A stretch of DNA of 64,000 nucleotides from Mycobacterium sp. OAS707 (lineage in GTDB: Bacteria; Actinomycetota; Actinomycetes; Mycobacteriales; Mycobacteriaceae). The position numbers were made by a program, and so were the translations under genes. The DNA is taken from positions 372,001-436,000 of the forward strand of contig NZ_JADBDS010000001.1 in NCBI RefSeq assembly GCF_014873705.1, read 5' to 3'. Below the pieces are notes generated by a model. That model was not told the origin of the DNA, ran no database searches, and saw only the letters and a program-made list of their open reading frames with translations. Of the stretch, positions 55,027 to 64,000 are shown one piece after another (the stretch's first letter is position 1; each line of letters starts with the position of its first letter).

Positions 55027-55323
55027 CCGCGAAGCGGAACTCACCATCGCCGCAACGACGGCGCGCAACTCGTCGACAGTGAGGTCTTCTCCGTCGACAC
55101 CCATCGCAATCAACTCCGACAGCAGGTCTGAACCCGGCTTGCCGCAGCGGATGGCAATCATCACGTCGACGTATGCGTACAACTGGTCCAGCGCTTGCGA
55201 AGTCAAAGACTTGCCCGCCCAACGCTCGAACAGATGCCGATCCTTCTGAGGCACGCCGAGTTGCGTACAAACGGCCTCGATGGACCGGGTGTGAGTGGTT
55301 GTTGGTGGCTTGATGGTGGTCAT
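54988..55323 (-). pseudogene. Cytochrome P450 fragment
   Basis: 111 residues from ATG 55323. The segment IEAVCTQLGVPQKDRHLFERWAGKS LTSQALDQLYAYVDVMIA followed by DLLSELIAMGVDGEDLTVDELRAVVAAMVSSA matches the middle of actinobacterial P450s up to the start of the I-helix. It ends where the oxygen-binding AGxxTT and the haem Cys region would follow, so it cannot bind haem. It is most likely a remnant, though short P450-like ORFs can persist. No full P450 is nearby. Confidence 0.6.
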
Positions 55324-55517
55324 GCCTCTGACTATCCGATTCCTCGACCGCCGCACCATCCGCCGTTGGGCGGGGTTTTGCGTGAAGTAGGGGCGGAGAT
55401 TCATTTGCGATGTCACCTGCGATATCGCGGCCTGTGTGCGAAACATGCGCCTCGGCGCCTCACCACGGTGAAAAATGCGCCATAGGGCGGATGTTTCCCG
55501 GAAGCCGGGATCGCATC

Positions 55518-58500
55518 GTGACTAGCGTGAGCGAAACTGACTGGAGTGACCTCGATGTGACGGACCTGCTGCCGACCGGAACGGTGACGCTGCTGCTCGC
55601 CGACGTCGAAGGCTCCACGCAGCTGTGGGAGTCGCAGCCGTCGGCGATGACCGCCGCAATCGGGCAGCTGAATCAAACCGCTTCGAAGTTGATCGCCGAG
55701 CACGGCGGTGTTCGGCCGGTCGAGCAGGGCGAGGGCGACAGCTTCGTGGCGGCCTTCACGCGGGCCAGCGATGCCGTGGCCTGTGCGCTGGATCTGCAAC
55801 GGGCAGACCTGACACCCATCAAGCTGCGAATCGGCGTGCACACCGGTGAAGTGCAGTTGCGCGACGAAGGTAACTACGCAGGGTCGACGATCAACAGGAC
55901 AGCCCGCCTGCGAGACCTGGCGCACGGCGGCCAGACCGTATTGTCGGCAGCCACTGAGGAATTGGTGGAAGAACGCCTGCCAGAGGATGCCTGGCTGACG
56001 GACCTCGGCCGCCACCAACTGCGCGATCTACCGCGCGCCATGCATGTCGTGCAGCTGTGCCATCCCGACGTGTGTAACGACTTCCCACCGCTACGGACGT
56101 CGAATGCCTCTGCCGCGCAACATCTTCCAAGGCAGCTCACAAGCTTCATAGGACGCGCCCAGCAAGTCGCTGAAGTCCGATCCATCGTGGCGGACAGTCG
56201 ATTGGTTACCTTGACCGGGGCGGGCGGAGCAGGCAAGACCCGCTTGGCGATTGAGGTCGCAGGGCAGATGACACCGGAATTCGCCGACGGGGTCTGGTAT
56301 GCCGATCTGGCCCCACTTACCCACCCAGAGGTCGTACCGCTCACGATCGCGCGTGCCCTCGGATTGACAGACCAGCCCGGACGCTCAATCACAGAAACAC
56401 TCCACCGCTCCATCCGCGAGCGACGAATGCTGCTGGTCCTGGACAACTGCGAGCATCTGCTCGACGCCAGCGCGGCTCTGGTCAACGACTTGCTTGCCGG
56501 CTGCCCGAATCTAGCTGTGTTCGCGACGAGTCGGGAACCACTCATGGTGGCAGGTGAGGTCAACTGGCAAGTGCCCTCGCTTTCCCTCGACGGCGAGGCT
56601 ATCGAGCTATTTGCCGACCGTGCACGTCGCGCCCGCCCCGATTTCACTGTTACGGAAACGAACAGCGGAACGGTGATCGACATCTGCCGCCGTCTCGACG
56701 GCATGCCGTTGGCCATCGAACTCGCCGCGGCACGAGTGCGGGCCCTCTCACTCGATGAAATTGTCGAGAGCCTTCACGACAGGTTCCGACTGTTGACCGG
56801 CGGCGCCCGCACTGCCGTTCGACGTCAGCAGACCCTGCGCGCCTCAGTCGATTGGTCACATGCACTGCTGACCGAGTCCGAACGAGTGCTTTTCCGTCGC
56901 CTGTCCGTCTTCATGGGCGGCTTTGGCCTCGACGCGGCGCAGGCCGTTGCGGGCGTAACAGACGTGGAGCGCTTTCAGGTGCTCGATCAGCTCAGCCTGT
57001 TGGTCGACAAGTCCTTGGTTGTCGCCGAAAGCGCCAAAGGGCGAACCCGCTACCGCATGCTGGAAACGGTGCGCCAATACGCACTGGAGAAGCTTGGCGA
57101 GTCAGGTGAAGCGGACGACATTCGCGCAAGACACCGCGACCACTACACATCCATGGCAGAGACGCTTGACGCCCCTGCTACAAGCGGGCACGCGCAACGG
57201 ATCACGCAGGCAGTCACTGAGATGGACAACCTGCGTGCCGCGTTCGTGTGGAGCCTCGAAAGCAAGGACACTGCAAAGGCATTGGATCTTGCCTCGTGGC
57301 TGCAGCCGGTTTGGTTGGGGCGAGGTAGATTTCGCGAAGGCATGGCGTGGATCGACGCTGCACTAACTGACGGTGGCACGGGCGCCACTGATTTCACCGC
57401 CGGGCGTGTCCGCGCGCTGTCAGACAAGGCGTTGATCGACTCCTGGTACGGCTCGCTGGACGTGCCGAATCTGGAAGACATTGAAAAAGCCTTGGCAACA
57501 GCCCGCACTGGCGGCGACAACGCGCTGTTGATTCGTGCGCTGATAGCTCGTGCCTGCGTGGTGCTCTACGACCCCGACGCTGCGGAGCCGTATTTCATCG
57601 AGGCTGCCCGGCTTGCACGTGAGACCGGAGATTGGTGGCGTCTGAACCACATACTCCAGCGTCAGTCCTACATGGCGACGATCGTGTCCGGTGACCCGCA
57701 GGCGACACTTGAGTTGCTCGATGAAGGGCTTGCAATCGCCCAATCCGTCGGTGACGATCTGGCTAAGCACCAGTGTGGGATAAGCCTCGCGTGCGTGCGG
57801 TGGGTGCGCGGCGAGCTGGCAGCGTCGGCTGCTCAGTCGAGAGCGACCGCTGACGAGGCGCGCGCCGCCAAAGATCTCCTGTCGACGCTGACCGGATTGA
57901 TGTCCGAATCGATTGCGCTGTCTTCTCAAGGCGACGCGCGTGGCGCCCGCGACAAAATCAGCGAAGCGCTCGAAGGAGCGCTGGAGATCGGCCCGTACTT
58001 CGAAAGCGCCTGCTATCCCAACGTCGCCTTGGCCTGCCTTGCCGATGGTGATATCGCTGCCGCTTGGGCAGCGGCCGAACTTGCGCTACCGCACATCGCA
58101 CAGCCCTACAACGCGACGAACTCCAATTGGGTTTCGCGAACGGCCTTGGCTGCGGGCGAGATGGAGACGGCGATGCGTGTCGCCAACATCACCGTGTCAG
58201 GTTCCAGAGGATGCTGGTTAGCCCTGGGCCTGACCACGCGTGCCATGGTCAAGGTCGCCGCCGACGAAAATAGGTCGGCGGAAGACGACATCCACGATGC
58301 GCTTGTCCTCGCGTCGCGGAACGATGCTCACTTTTGCGTCCCCGATGCTCTTGACTGCCTGGCACGCGTGGCGTGTGATGCCGGCAGTCATCGCGAAGCG
58401 GCGCGCTTACTGGGCGCCGCCCAGGCAGCACGTGCAAGCATGGGCGCGATTCGGTTACGAGCGTTCGACGCCGATCACCAGGCGCTGGTGACCGTGCTGC

Positions 58501-58826
58501 GAAATGCAATGGGCGACACAGACTTCGATACCGCATGGGCCGAGGGCGCTACCTTGTCGACAGATGAAGCCATCGCCTACGCGCTTCGCGGCCGCGGCGA
58601 ACGCAAGCGGCCCTCAAGCGGATGGGACTCACTCACGCCGACCGAACATGACGTCGTGCGACTCGTCGGCGAAGGGCTTCCCAACAAGGACATCGCCACA
58701 AGGCTTTTCGTCTCACCGCGAACCGTGCAGTCACACCTGCGGCACGTCTACAACAAGCTCGGGCTCGCCTCGCGCGTTCAACTCGCACAGGAGGCAGCAC
58801 GCAGAAGCGGAATTCCCGGCCGCTAG
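55518..58826 (+). CDS. Cyclase-STAND-LuxR regulator
   Basis: 1102 residues from GTG 55518 (ATG 55491 and GTG 55527 are alternatives). Residues about 15-175 are a class III cyclase-like domain: LLLADVEGSTQLWE and GEGDSFVAAF supply the two metal Asp, and STINRTARL the Asn/Arg pair. A STAND NTPase follows (Walker A TGAGGAGKTRLAI, MLLVLDNCEHLLD). A helical-repeat region precedes a C-terminal LuxR HTH (LTPTEHDVVRLVGEGLPNKDIATRLFVSPRTVQSHLRHV). This is the Rv0386/Rv1358/Rv2488c type: probably a signal-integrating transcription factor; cyclase activity is uncertain. Convergent with the next gene. Confidence 0.9.
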   Translation: MTSVSETDWSDLDVTDLLPTGTVTLLLADVEGSTQLWESQPSAMTAAIGQLNQTASKLIAEHGGVRPVEQGEGDSFVAAFTRASDAVACALDLQRADLTPIKLRIGVHTGEVQLRDEGNYAGSTINRTARLRDLAHGGQTVLSAATEELVEERLPEDAWLTDLGRHQLRDLPRAMHVVQLCHPDVCNDFPPLRTSNASAAQHLPRQLTSFIGRAQQVAEVRSIVADSRLVTLTGAGGAGKTRLAIEVAGQMTPEFADGVWYADLAPLTHPEVVPLTIARALGLTDQPGRSITETLHRSIRERRMLLVLDNCEHLLDASAALVNDLLAGCPNLAVFATSREPLMVAGEVNWQVPSLSLDGEAIELFADRARRARPDFTVTETNSGTVIDICRRLDGMPLAIELAAARVRALSLDEIVESLHDRFRLLTGGARTAVRRQQTLRASVDWSHALLTESERVLFRRLSVFMGGFGLDAAQAVAGVTDVERFQVLDQLSLLVDKSLVVAESAKGRTRYRMLETVRQYALEKLGESGEADDIRARHRDHYTSMAETLDAPATSGHAQRITQAVTEMDNLRAAFVWSLESKDTAKALDLASWLQPVWLGRGRFREGMAWIDAALTDGGTGATDFTAGRVRALSDKALIDSWYGSLDVPNLEDIEKALATARTGGDNALLIRALIARACVVLYDPDAAEPYFIEAARLARETGDWWRLNHILQRQSYMATIVSGDPQATLELLDEGLAIAQSVGDDLAKHQCGISLACVRWVRGELAASAAQSRATADEARAAKDLLSTLTGLMSESIALSSQGDARGARDKISEALEGALEIGPYFESACYPNVALACLADGDIAAAWAAAELALPHIAQPYNATNSNWVSRTALAAGEMETAMRVANITVSGSRGCWLALGLTTRAMVKVAADENRSAEDDIHDALVLASRNDAHFCVPDALDCLARVACDAGSHREAARLLGAAQAARASMGAIRLRAFDADHQALVTVLRNAMGDTDFDTAWAEGATLSTDEAIAYALRGRGERKRPSSGWDSLTPTEHDVVRLVGEGLPNKDIATRLFVSPRTVQSHLRHVYNKLGLASRVQLAQEAARRSGIPGR

Positions 58827-58855
58827 CTGGGGGAAGGTAGCGACCGGGAATTCCG
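58808..58855. terminator. 12-bp inverted repeat between convergent genes
   Basis: CGGAATTCCCGG (58808-58819) and CCGGGAATTCCG (58844-58855) are perfect complements, loop 24 nt. The left arm lies in the last codons of the LuxR-type gene, and the next minus-strand gene ends at 58867. No U-tract. Confidence 0.65.
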
Positions 58856-58866
58856 TTGTGGAGGGG

Positions 58867-59514
58867 CTAGCGGTGCGCCGGCCTATGGCCGCTGCCACCG
58901 GCGAACATGTCGCGCCAGCTGCGGCGCGGCCGGTCTGCCGTCGTCGTGCCGGTCGGTTGAATCTCCGTCACCTCTTCGGAAGGAGCCGGCTGCGGTGTCG
59001 CCGCTGCGGCGACGGGGCGTTGCGCGTAGGCGATGTCGCGCGCGCTGCGCACCGACAGCCGACCCAACGCGACAGCGCCGAAGAACACGATCAGCGCGCC
59101 CAGTCCATAGAAGTACGTCAGCTCAAGCCACACCCGCTTTGTTTCAGTGTCTGCTACCGGAGCACCGATATCACCGATGCCCAACGGGCCGGCCAGCGCG
59201 CGGCCAACGACGAACCATGCGCCGGCGAGAACCGTCAGCCAGCCGCCGAACATCGCGGTCGCGCGGTTGCGCGACATCAGTAGCAGCAGTCCGCCGAGCG
59301 CCGTCGCGGCGCCGGGCAGCACCTCGAGCCAGCCTCGCGCCGTCGTCCAGAACCACTCCTGATCCGGCGTGAAGGCGAAGTCGAAATACGGTCCGACAAA
59401 CGGGATCAGAGCGCCCCAAGCGCCCAACAAGATCAAAAGGAATCCGCTCATTGCGCCGCGGCTGCGGGGCATCTGCAGCCTGCCGCCGCGCGCGTCAACG
59501 CGTGTGTCAGTCAT
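58867..59514 (-). CDS. Four-TM hypothetical membrane protein
   Basis: 215 residues. Four helices: GFLLILLGAWGALIPFVG, GAATALGGLLLLMS, GWLTVLAGAWFVVGRALAG, FYGLGALIVFFGAVALG; the C-terminal about 60 residues are polar and Pro-rich. No recognised domain. Divergent from car across a 192-bp control region. Confidence 0.8.
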   Translation of the reverse strand: MTDTRVDARGGRLQMPRSRGAMSGFLLILLGAWGALIPFVGPYFDFAFTPDQEWFWTTARGWLEVLPGAATALGGLLLLMSRNRATAMFGGWLTVLAGAWFVVGRALAGPLGIGDIGAPVADTETKRVWLELTYFYGLGALIVFFGAVALGRLSVRSARDIAYAQRPVAAAATPQPAPSEEVTEIQPTGTTTADRPRRSWRDMFAGGSGHRPAHR

Positions 59515-59579
59515 GGTTGCCTCCTCGGGTCGACGCTCGGGTACCCGCTGTGACGCCCACGTAACCGCGTGCCGCGCCG

Positions 59580-59645
59580 GTGACAGCCGTCACAGCGTTC
59601 ACAGCGAACTGACAGCCAACAGCGGAATAAACTTAGCTTCGCTAA
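59580..59645. promoter_or_regulatory. Palindromes in the car upstream region
   Basis: GTGAC-AGCC-GTCAC at 59580-59593 and TTAGC-TTC-GCTAA at 59633-59645. A TCACAGCG repeat runs through 59590-59606. These lie 60-125 bp before the car start and between it and the divergent membrane-protein gene. Operator role is speculative. Confidence 0.35.
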
Positions 59646-59706
59646 CGTACTTTTGATTAGGCGCAACGTCGCGCCAACAATTCCTGCGATTTGCTGAGGA
59701 CCTTTG

Positions 59707-62700
59707 ATGTCGACTGTTACCCGTGAACAGCGGCTTGCGCGCCGCATCACCGATTTGTATGCCACTGACCAGCAGTTCGCCGACGCCCGACCTAGCGAGG
59801 CCGTCGCGCACGCGATCGAATCCTCCGAGCTGAGCCTGCCGCAGATCATCCAGACCGTCATCGACGGCTATGCCGACCGGCCCGCGTTGGGACAGCGCGC
59901 CGTCGAATTCGTCACCGACCCGACCACGGGCCGGACCTCCGCCGAACTGCTCCCCCGCTTCGACACAATCACCTACCGCGAGTTGTCGGACCGGGTGACC
60001 GCGGTCGCGACCGCATTGGCGCAGAACCCGATACAGCCCGGAGACCGCGTCGCGATCCTCGGGTTCACCAGCATCGACTACACCACTGTCGACATGGCGC
60101 TGCTACGCGCCGGCGCGGTTTCCGTTCCCCTTCAGACCAGCGCACCCGTCACACAGTTGCGGCCGATCGCCGCAGAGACCGAGCCGGTTGCCATCCTGTC
60201 GAGTGTCGATTTCCTCGACGACGCGGTCGAACTCATGCTGACCGGTCACCTTCCCGAGCGGCTCGTCGTGTTCGACTACCACCACGAGGTCGACGACCAC
60301 CGCGACGCGCTGGCCGCCGCAACCGCGCGGCTCGCCGAAACCCCGGTTGTTGTAGAAACTTTGGCCGAGGTGCTGGCTCGCGGCAACGAACTGCCGGCTT
60401 CCCCTGCCTTCGACGCAGGCGACGACAACCTGGCGCTGCTCATCTATACGTCGGGCAGCACGGGCGCGCCGAAGGGCGCGATGTACCTGGCCAAGGCGGT
60501 CAAGAACTCGTGGCGGCGCTCCAGCATGGCGATGTGGGGCAACGAAGGCGCCACGCCGTCGATCACGCTGAACTTCATGCCGATGAGCCACATGATGGGC
60601 CGCGGCATCCTGTACGCAACGCTCGGCGCTGGCGGCACCGCCTATTTCGTTGCCAGAAGTGATCTTTCGACGTTCTTCGAGGACTTGGCTCTGGTGCGCC
60701 CCACTCAGCTGAGCTTCGTGCCGCGGATCTGGGACATGGTGTTCAGTGAGTTCCAGAGCGAGGTCGACCGTCGATCCGCCGACGGTGCCGACCGATGGGC
60801 GGTGGAGGCCGACGTGCTCGCCGACCTTCGCCAGAATCTCCTTGGCGGACGGTTCATCTCGGCGATGACGGGCTCAGCTCCGATTTCGTCGGAAATGCGG
60901 ACGTTCGTCGAGTCGCTGCTCGACATCCACTTGACCGACGGCTACGGCTCCACCGAGGCCGGCGCGGTGTTCGTAGACGGCCAGGTTCAACGCCCGCCCG
61001 TCATCGACTACAAACTGGTCGACGTCCCCGACCTCGGCTACTTCAGCACGGACCGCCCCTACCCGCGCGGTGAGCTGCTGGTGAAGTCCGAGACCATGTT
61101 CCCAGGTTATTACAAGCGGCCCGAGATCACCGCCGACGTGTTCGACGCCGACGGCTACTACCGCACCGGCGACGTCGTGGCCGAACTGGGACCAGACCAG
61201 CTCCAGTATCTCGATCGCCGCAACAACGTGCTGAAGCTGTCGCAGGGCGAGTTCGTCACCGTCGCCAAGCTGGAGGCGGTGTTCGTCGACAGCCCGCTGA
61301 TCCGGCAGATCTTCGTGTACGGCAACAGCGCTCGCTCGTATCTGCTGGCGGTCATCGTCCCGACCCAGGAAGCACTTTCGCGGTGGCCGCAAGCCGAGCT
61401 GAAGCAGCGGATTACCGAATCGCTGCAAGATGTCGCGAAGTCCACGGGACTGCAGTCCTACGAGATCCCCCGTGACTTCCTCATCGAGACAACACCTTTC
61501 ACGCTGGAGAACGGTCTGCTGACCGGTATCCGCAAGCTCGCGCGGCCGAAGCTCAAGGAGTTCTACGGCGATCGGCTCGAACAGCTCTACACCGACCTGG
61601 CCGACAGTCAGGCCAACGAGCTGCGGGAGTTGCGCCAGCACGGCGCCGATCGGCCGGTGCTCGAGACCATCAGCCGCGCCGCGGGTGCGCTGCTGGGTGC
61701 AACGGCAAGCGAACTGCAGCCCGATGCCCATTTCACCGATCTGGGCGGAGATTCGCTGTCCGCGTTGACCTTCGCCAACCTGCTGCATGAGATCTTCGAG
61801 ATCGACGTGCCCGTCGGCGTCATCGTCAGCCCGGCCAGTGACCTCGCTGCGCTGGCGGCCTACATCGAGGGTGAGCGGCAGCCGGGCAGCAAGCGACCGA
61901 CGTTCGCGTCGGTGCACGGCCGCGACGCTACCGAGGTGCACGCCAGTGATCTGACGTTGGACAAGTTCATCGACGCGAAGACCCTTGCGGCGGCTCCGTC
62001 GCTACCGGGTCCGAGTTCAGAGGTGCGCACCGTGCTTTTGACGGGCGCGACCGGCTTCCTCGGCCGCTATCTGGCTTTGGAATGGCTCGAGCGGATGGAC
62101 ATGGTCGACGGCAAGGTCATCGCGTTGGTGCGTGCGAAGGATGACGCCACCGCCCGCGAACGCCTTGACAAGACATTCGACAGCGGTGACCCCGAATTGC
62201 TGCGTCACTACAGCGAATTGGCGGCCGACCATCTCGAGGTCATCGCCGGTGACAAGGGCGAGGCCAACCTCGGGTTGGATCAGCAGACCTGGCAGCGACT
62301 GGCCGACACAGTCGACCTGATCGTCGACCCGGCGGCGTTGGTCAACCATGTGCTGCCCTACAGCCAGCTGTTCGGACCGAATGCGCTGGGCACCGCGGAG
62401 CTGATCCGGATCGCGCTGACCACCAAGCAGAAGCCGTTCGTCTATGTATCGACGATCGCGGTGGGCGCGGGCGTCGAGGCCGGCCAGTTCACCGAAGACG
62501 GCGACGTTCGCGTCTACAGCGCGACCCGCAAGGTCGACGACACCTACGCCAACGGGTACGGCAACAGCAAGTGGGCCGGCGAGGTGCTGCTGCGCGAGGC
62601 GCACGACCTGTGCGGCCTGCCGGTCTCGGTGTTCCGCTGCGACATGATCCTCGCCGACACCACGTATGCCGGTCAGCTCAACCTGCCCGACATGTTCACC

Positions 62701-63216
62701 CGGCTGATGCTCAGCCTGGTCGCCACGGGGATCGCGCCCGACTCGTTCTACGAACTCGACGCCGAAGGCAATCGGCAGCGGGCCCACTATGACGGGCTGC
62801 CAGTCGAATTCATCGCCGAGGCGATCTCCACGCTGGGCTCGCGGGTTGTTGACGGGTTCGAGACCTATCACGTGATGAACCCGTACGACGACGGCATCGG
62901 GCTCGACGAGTACGTCGACTGGCTGATCGAAGCCGGGTTCCCGGTCGAGCGTGTCGGTGACTACGCCGGCTGGCTGCAGCGCTTCGACACCGCGGTCCGT
63001 GCGCTACCCGAGCGGCAGCGGCAGGCCTCCCTGCTTCCGCTGCTGCACAACTACCAGCGGCCGGAGACCCCGATTCGCGGGTCGATCGCTCCGACCAACC
63101 GGTTCCGCGCGGCAGTGCAGGACGCCAAAATCGGTCCGGACAAAGACATTCCGCACGTGACGCGGGATGTCATCGTCAAGTACATCACCGATCTGCAGTT
63201 GCTCGGCCTGCTGTAG
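59707..63216 (+). CDS. car: Carboxylic acid reductase (adenylation-PCP-reductase)
   Basis: 1169 residues from ATG 59707. The adenylation domain has [14 protein letters not shown] and [13 protein letters not shown]; the carrier domain has the phosphopantetheine Ser S683 in [10 protein letters not shown]; the C-terminal NADPH reductase domain has [15 protein letters not shown] at about 779 and catalytic Y951/K955 in YGNSK. It reduces carboxylic acids to aldehydes with ATP and NADPH, and needs a phosphopantetheinyl transferase encoded elsewhere. This is the Rv2590 (fadD9) type. All domain signatures are intact, as in enzymes used for fatty and aromatic acids. Confidence 0.96.
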   Translation: MSTVTREQRLARRITDLYATDQQFADARPSEAVAHAIESSELSLPQIIQTVIDGYADRPALGQRAVEFVTDPTTGRTSAELLPRFDTITYRELSDRVTAVATALAQNPIQPGDRVAILGFTSIDYTTVDMALLRAGAVSVPLQTSAPVTQLRPIAAETEPVAILSSVDFLDDAVELMLTGHLPERLVVFDYHHEVDDHRDALAAATARLAETPVVVETLAEVLARGNELPASPAFDAGDDNLALLIYTSGSTGAPKGAMYLAKAVKNSWRRSSMAMWGNEGATPSITLNFMPMSHMMGRGILYATLGAGGTAYFVARSDLSTFFEDLALVRPTQLSFVPRIWDMVFSEFQSEVDRRSADGADRWAVEADVLADLRQNLLGGRFISAMTGSAPISSEMRTFVESLLDIHLTDGYGSTEAGAVFVDGQVQRPPVIDYKLVDVPDLGYFSTDRPYPRGELLVKSETMFPGYYKRPEITADVFDADGYYRTGDVVAELGPDQLQYLDRRNNVLKLSQGEFVTVAKLEAVFVDSPLIRQIFVYGNSARSYLLAVIVPTQEALSRWPQAELKQRITESLQDVAKSTGLQSYEIPRDFLIETTPFTLENGLLTGIRKLARPKLKEFYGDRLEQLYTDLADSQANELRELRQHGADRPVLETISRAAGALLGATASELQPDAHFTDLGGDSLSALTFANLLHEIFEIDVPVGVIVSPASDLAALAAYIEGERQPGSKRPTFASVHGRDATEVHASDLTLDKFIDAKTLAAAPSLPGPSSEVRTVLLTGATGFLGRYLALEWLERMDMVDGKVIALVRAKDDATARERLDKTFDSGDPELLRHYSELAADHLEVIAGDKGEANLGLDQQTWQRLADTVDLIVDPAALVNHVLPYSQLFGPNALGTAELIRIALTTKQKPFVYVSTIAVGAGVEAGQFTEDGDVRVYSATRKVDDTYANGYGNSKWAGEVLLREAHDLCGLPVSVFRCDMILADTTYAGQLNLPDMFTRLMLSLVATGIAPDSFYELDAEGNRQRAHYDGLPVEFIAEAISTLGSRVVDGFETYHVMNPYDDGIGLDEYVDWLIEAGFPVERVGDYAGWLQRFDTAVRALPERQRQASLLPLLHNYQRPETPIRGSIAPTNRFRAAVQDAKIGPDKDIPHVTRDVIVKYITDLQLLGLL

Positions 63217-63225
63217 AGCAGTCGG

Positions 63226-63276
63226 GTGTGCGGTTCCATACGCGACACGCCGTGGTGAGCGTATGGGACCGCACAC
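63226..63276. terminator. 18-bp inverted repeat between convergent genes
   Basis: Arms 63226-63243 and 63259-63276 (left GTGTGCGGTTCCATACGC) match at 17 of 18 positions, loop 15 nt, no U-tract. Lies between car and the DUF1304 gene. Confidence 0.72.
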
Positions 63277-63288
63277 TCGCGCGGGCAG

Positions 63289-63675
63289 CTAGACCAACAA
63301 CCCGATCACCAGAAGCACGACGGCAATAAGCGGAAAGACTCCTTGCGTAACGGCCGCGCGTGCCTTATCCGGTGATGACGTCAACAGCACCACCGCTGCG
63401 GCGAGCATCGACCCGACACCCGCGAACACCAAAGCCGCTCCCACCGGTTGGTGGCCGGCGATCACGCCAATCACCCCCACCGCGGTGACGATCGCCAGGA
63501 ACAGGTTGTAGAAACCCTGATTGAAGGCGAGTTCCTTGGTGGCCACCGCCTCTTCCTCGGTGATGCCGAACGTCGCGCGGGTGCGCGCCGACGTCCAGGT
63601 CAGCGATTCCATCACCCAGATGTAGACATGAAGCAAGGCCGCGAGACCCGCGAAAATCAAACCGGCGTAGATCAT
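63289..63675 (-). CDS. DUF1304 membrane protein
   Basis: 128 residues with four hydrophobic helices. YAGLIFAGLAALLHVYIWVMESLTW opens the DUF1304 family, and TRATFGITEEEAVATKELAFNQGFYNLFLA is its conserved loop. The rest is hydrophobic (VIGVIAGHQPVGAALVFAG, FPLIAVVLLVIGLLV). Function unknown. Begins 9 bp after the ruvB stop, probably in the same transcript. Confidence 0.88.
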   Translation of the reverse strand: MIYAGLIFAGLAALLHVYIWVMESLTWTSARTRATFGITEEEAVATKELAFNQGFYNLFLAIVTAVGVIGVIAGHQPVGAALVFAGVGSMLAAAVVLLTSSPDKARAAVTQGVFPLIAVVLLVIGLLV

Positions 63676-63684
63676 TTGGCCCTC

Positions 63685-64000
63685 CTAGTCGAACAATCCG
63701 GACTGACCGAGGGTGTTGACCCCGCTCGGCGGCGTCATCCCCAGATGTGTCCAGGCCTGCCGGGTGGCGACGCGTCCACGCGGGGTGCGGGCGATCATCC
63801 CGGCGCGCACCAGGAACGGCTCACACACCTCCTCGACGGTGGTCGCTTCCTCCCCGACCGCGACGGCCAGCGTCGACACCCCGACGGGCCCGCCGCCGAA
63901 ACTGCGTGTCAGCGCGGACAATACGGCGCGGTCCAGCCGGTCCAGGCCGAGTTCGTCGACGTCGTAGACCTCCAGCGCCATCTTCGCGATGTCGCGGGTG
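63685..64000 (-). CDS. ruvB: Holliday junction helicase RuvB, 3' part only
   Basis: Only about the last 104 residues are in the window, reading leftwards from the right edge. [30 protein letters not shown] and [45 protein letters not shown] are the RuvB C-terminal winged-helix domain. The end is [13 protein letters not shown]. The Walker ATPase part lies beyond 64000. Confidence 0.95.
   Translation of the reverse strand, partial: TRDIAKMALEVYDVDELGLDRLDRAVLSALTRSFGGGPVGVSTLAVAVGEEATTVEEVCEPFLVRAGMIARTPRGRVATRQAWTHLGMTPPSGVNTLGQSGLFD

Noticed and set aside
1..64000. tRNA, rRNA, CRISPR array or intact insertion sequence
   Set aside because: No cloverleaf, no ribosomal core sequence, no regularly spaced direct repeats and no transposase motifs were recognised.

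Overview
The window is high-GC chromosomal DNA from an actinobacterium, almost certainly a Mycobacterium of the fast-growing (Mycolicibacterium) type. The strongest evidence is gene order. aspS, a 2-dehydropantoate-2-reductase-like gene, an SRPBCC gene and a zinc metallopeptidase, then a SOS-boxed radical SAM gene, dhaA, hisS, an MBL-fold hydrolase, ppiB, relA, apt, a DppA-like lipoprotein, secF-secD-yajC, gabT, car (fadD9) and ruvB follow the order remembered for M. tuberculosis Rv2572c to Rv2592c. F420 enzymes, a mycofactocin-type SDR, a carboxylic acid reductase and frequent GTG/TTG starts fit the same group. No rRNA, tRNA, CRISPR array or intact insertion sequence was seen.

Layout. 1-3.2 kb: 3'-truncated transglutaminase/DUF2126 gene on the minus strand. 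3.2-5.9 kb: YjbR-like gene, a DUF1003 membrane gene with a probable frameshift, and an HxlR regulator divergent from a thiolase. 5.9-10.4 kb: a three-gene F420-type redox operon divergent from a gene that fuses a Baeyer-Villiger-type monooxygenase to an HSL-family esterase. 10.4-17.8 kb: aspS, the panE-like gene, SRPBCC, a type-B carboxylesterase, a zinc metallopeptidase and a DUF885 peptidase. 17.9-26.3 kb: an accessory catabolic block (DinB-like, mycofactocin-type SDR, acyl-CoA thioesterase, TetR, amidohydrolase, two acyl-CoA dehydrogenases, a second TetR and a flavin split-barrel protein). 26.4-30.9 kb: radical SAM gene with a SOS box, PadR-monooxygenase pair, TetR and dhaA.

30.9-38.5 kb is the most variable part. 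It holds a secreted MmpS-like protein, an NCS1 permease with a C-terminal zinc-finger-like tail, a Tat-type catalase-like protein with cytochrome b561, an AT-richer stretch with a chain of tiny coupled ORFs, a GAF-ANTAR regulator and a glycosyltransferase cut off at its C-terminus next to hisS. 38.5-51.5 kb is core: hisS-MBL, two tandem cyclophilins, a lipoprotein, and the long yajC-secD-secF-lipoprotein-apt-relA operon. 51.6-64 kb: VOC protein, gabT plus an aminobutyraldehyde-type dehydrogenase, a P450 fragment, a cyclase-STAND-LuxR regulator, a membrane protein, car, a DUF1304 protein and the 3' part of ruvB.

Regulation is unusually legible. Palindromic operators sit next to several local regulators: GGTAAYGTCATTACC at two sites, a doubled 18-bp palindrome over a TetR start, tandem TATAG-N4-CTCTA, and an 11-bp inverted repeat before padR. 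A perfect mycobacterial SOS box precedes the radical SAM gene. Six convergent gene ends carry long hairpins without a U-tract. The points most worth follow-up are the monooxygenase-esterase fusion with an altered fingerprint His, the two-site TetR regulon, the zinc-tailed permease and the small-ORF cassette. All homology statements come from reading the sequence and memory; no database search was run.
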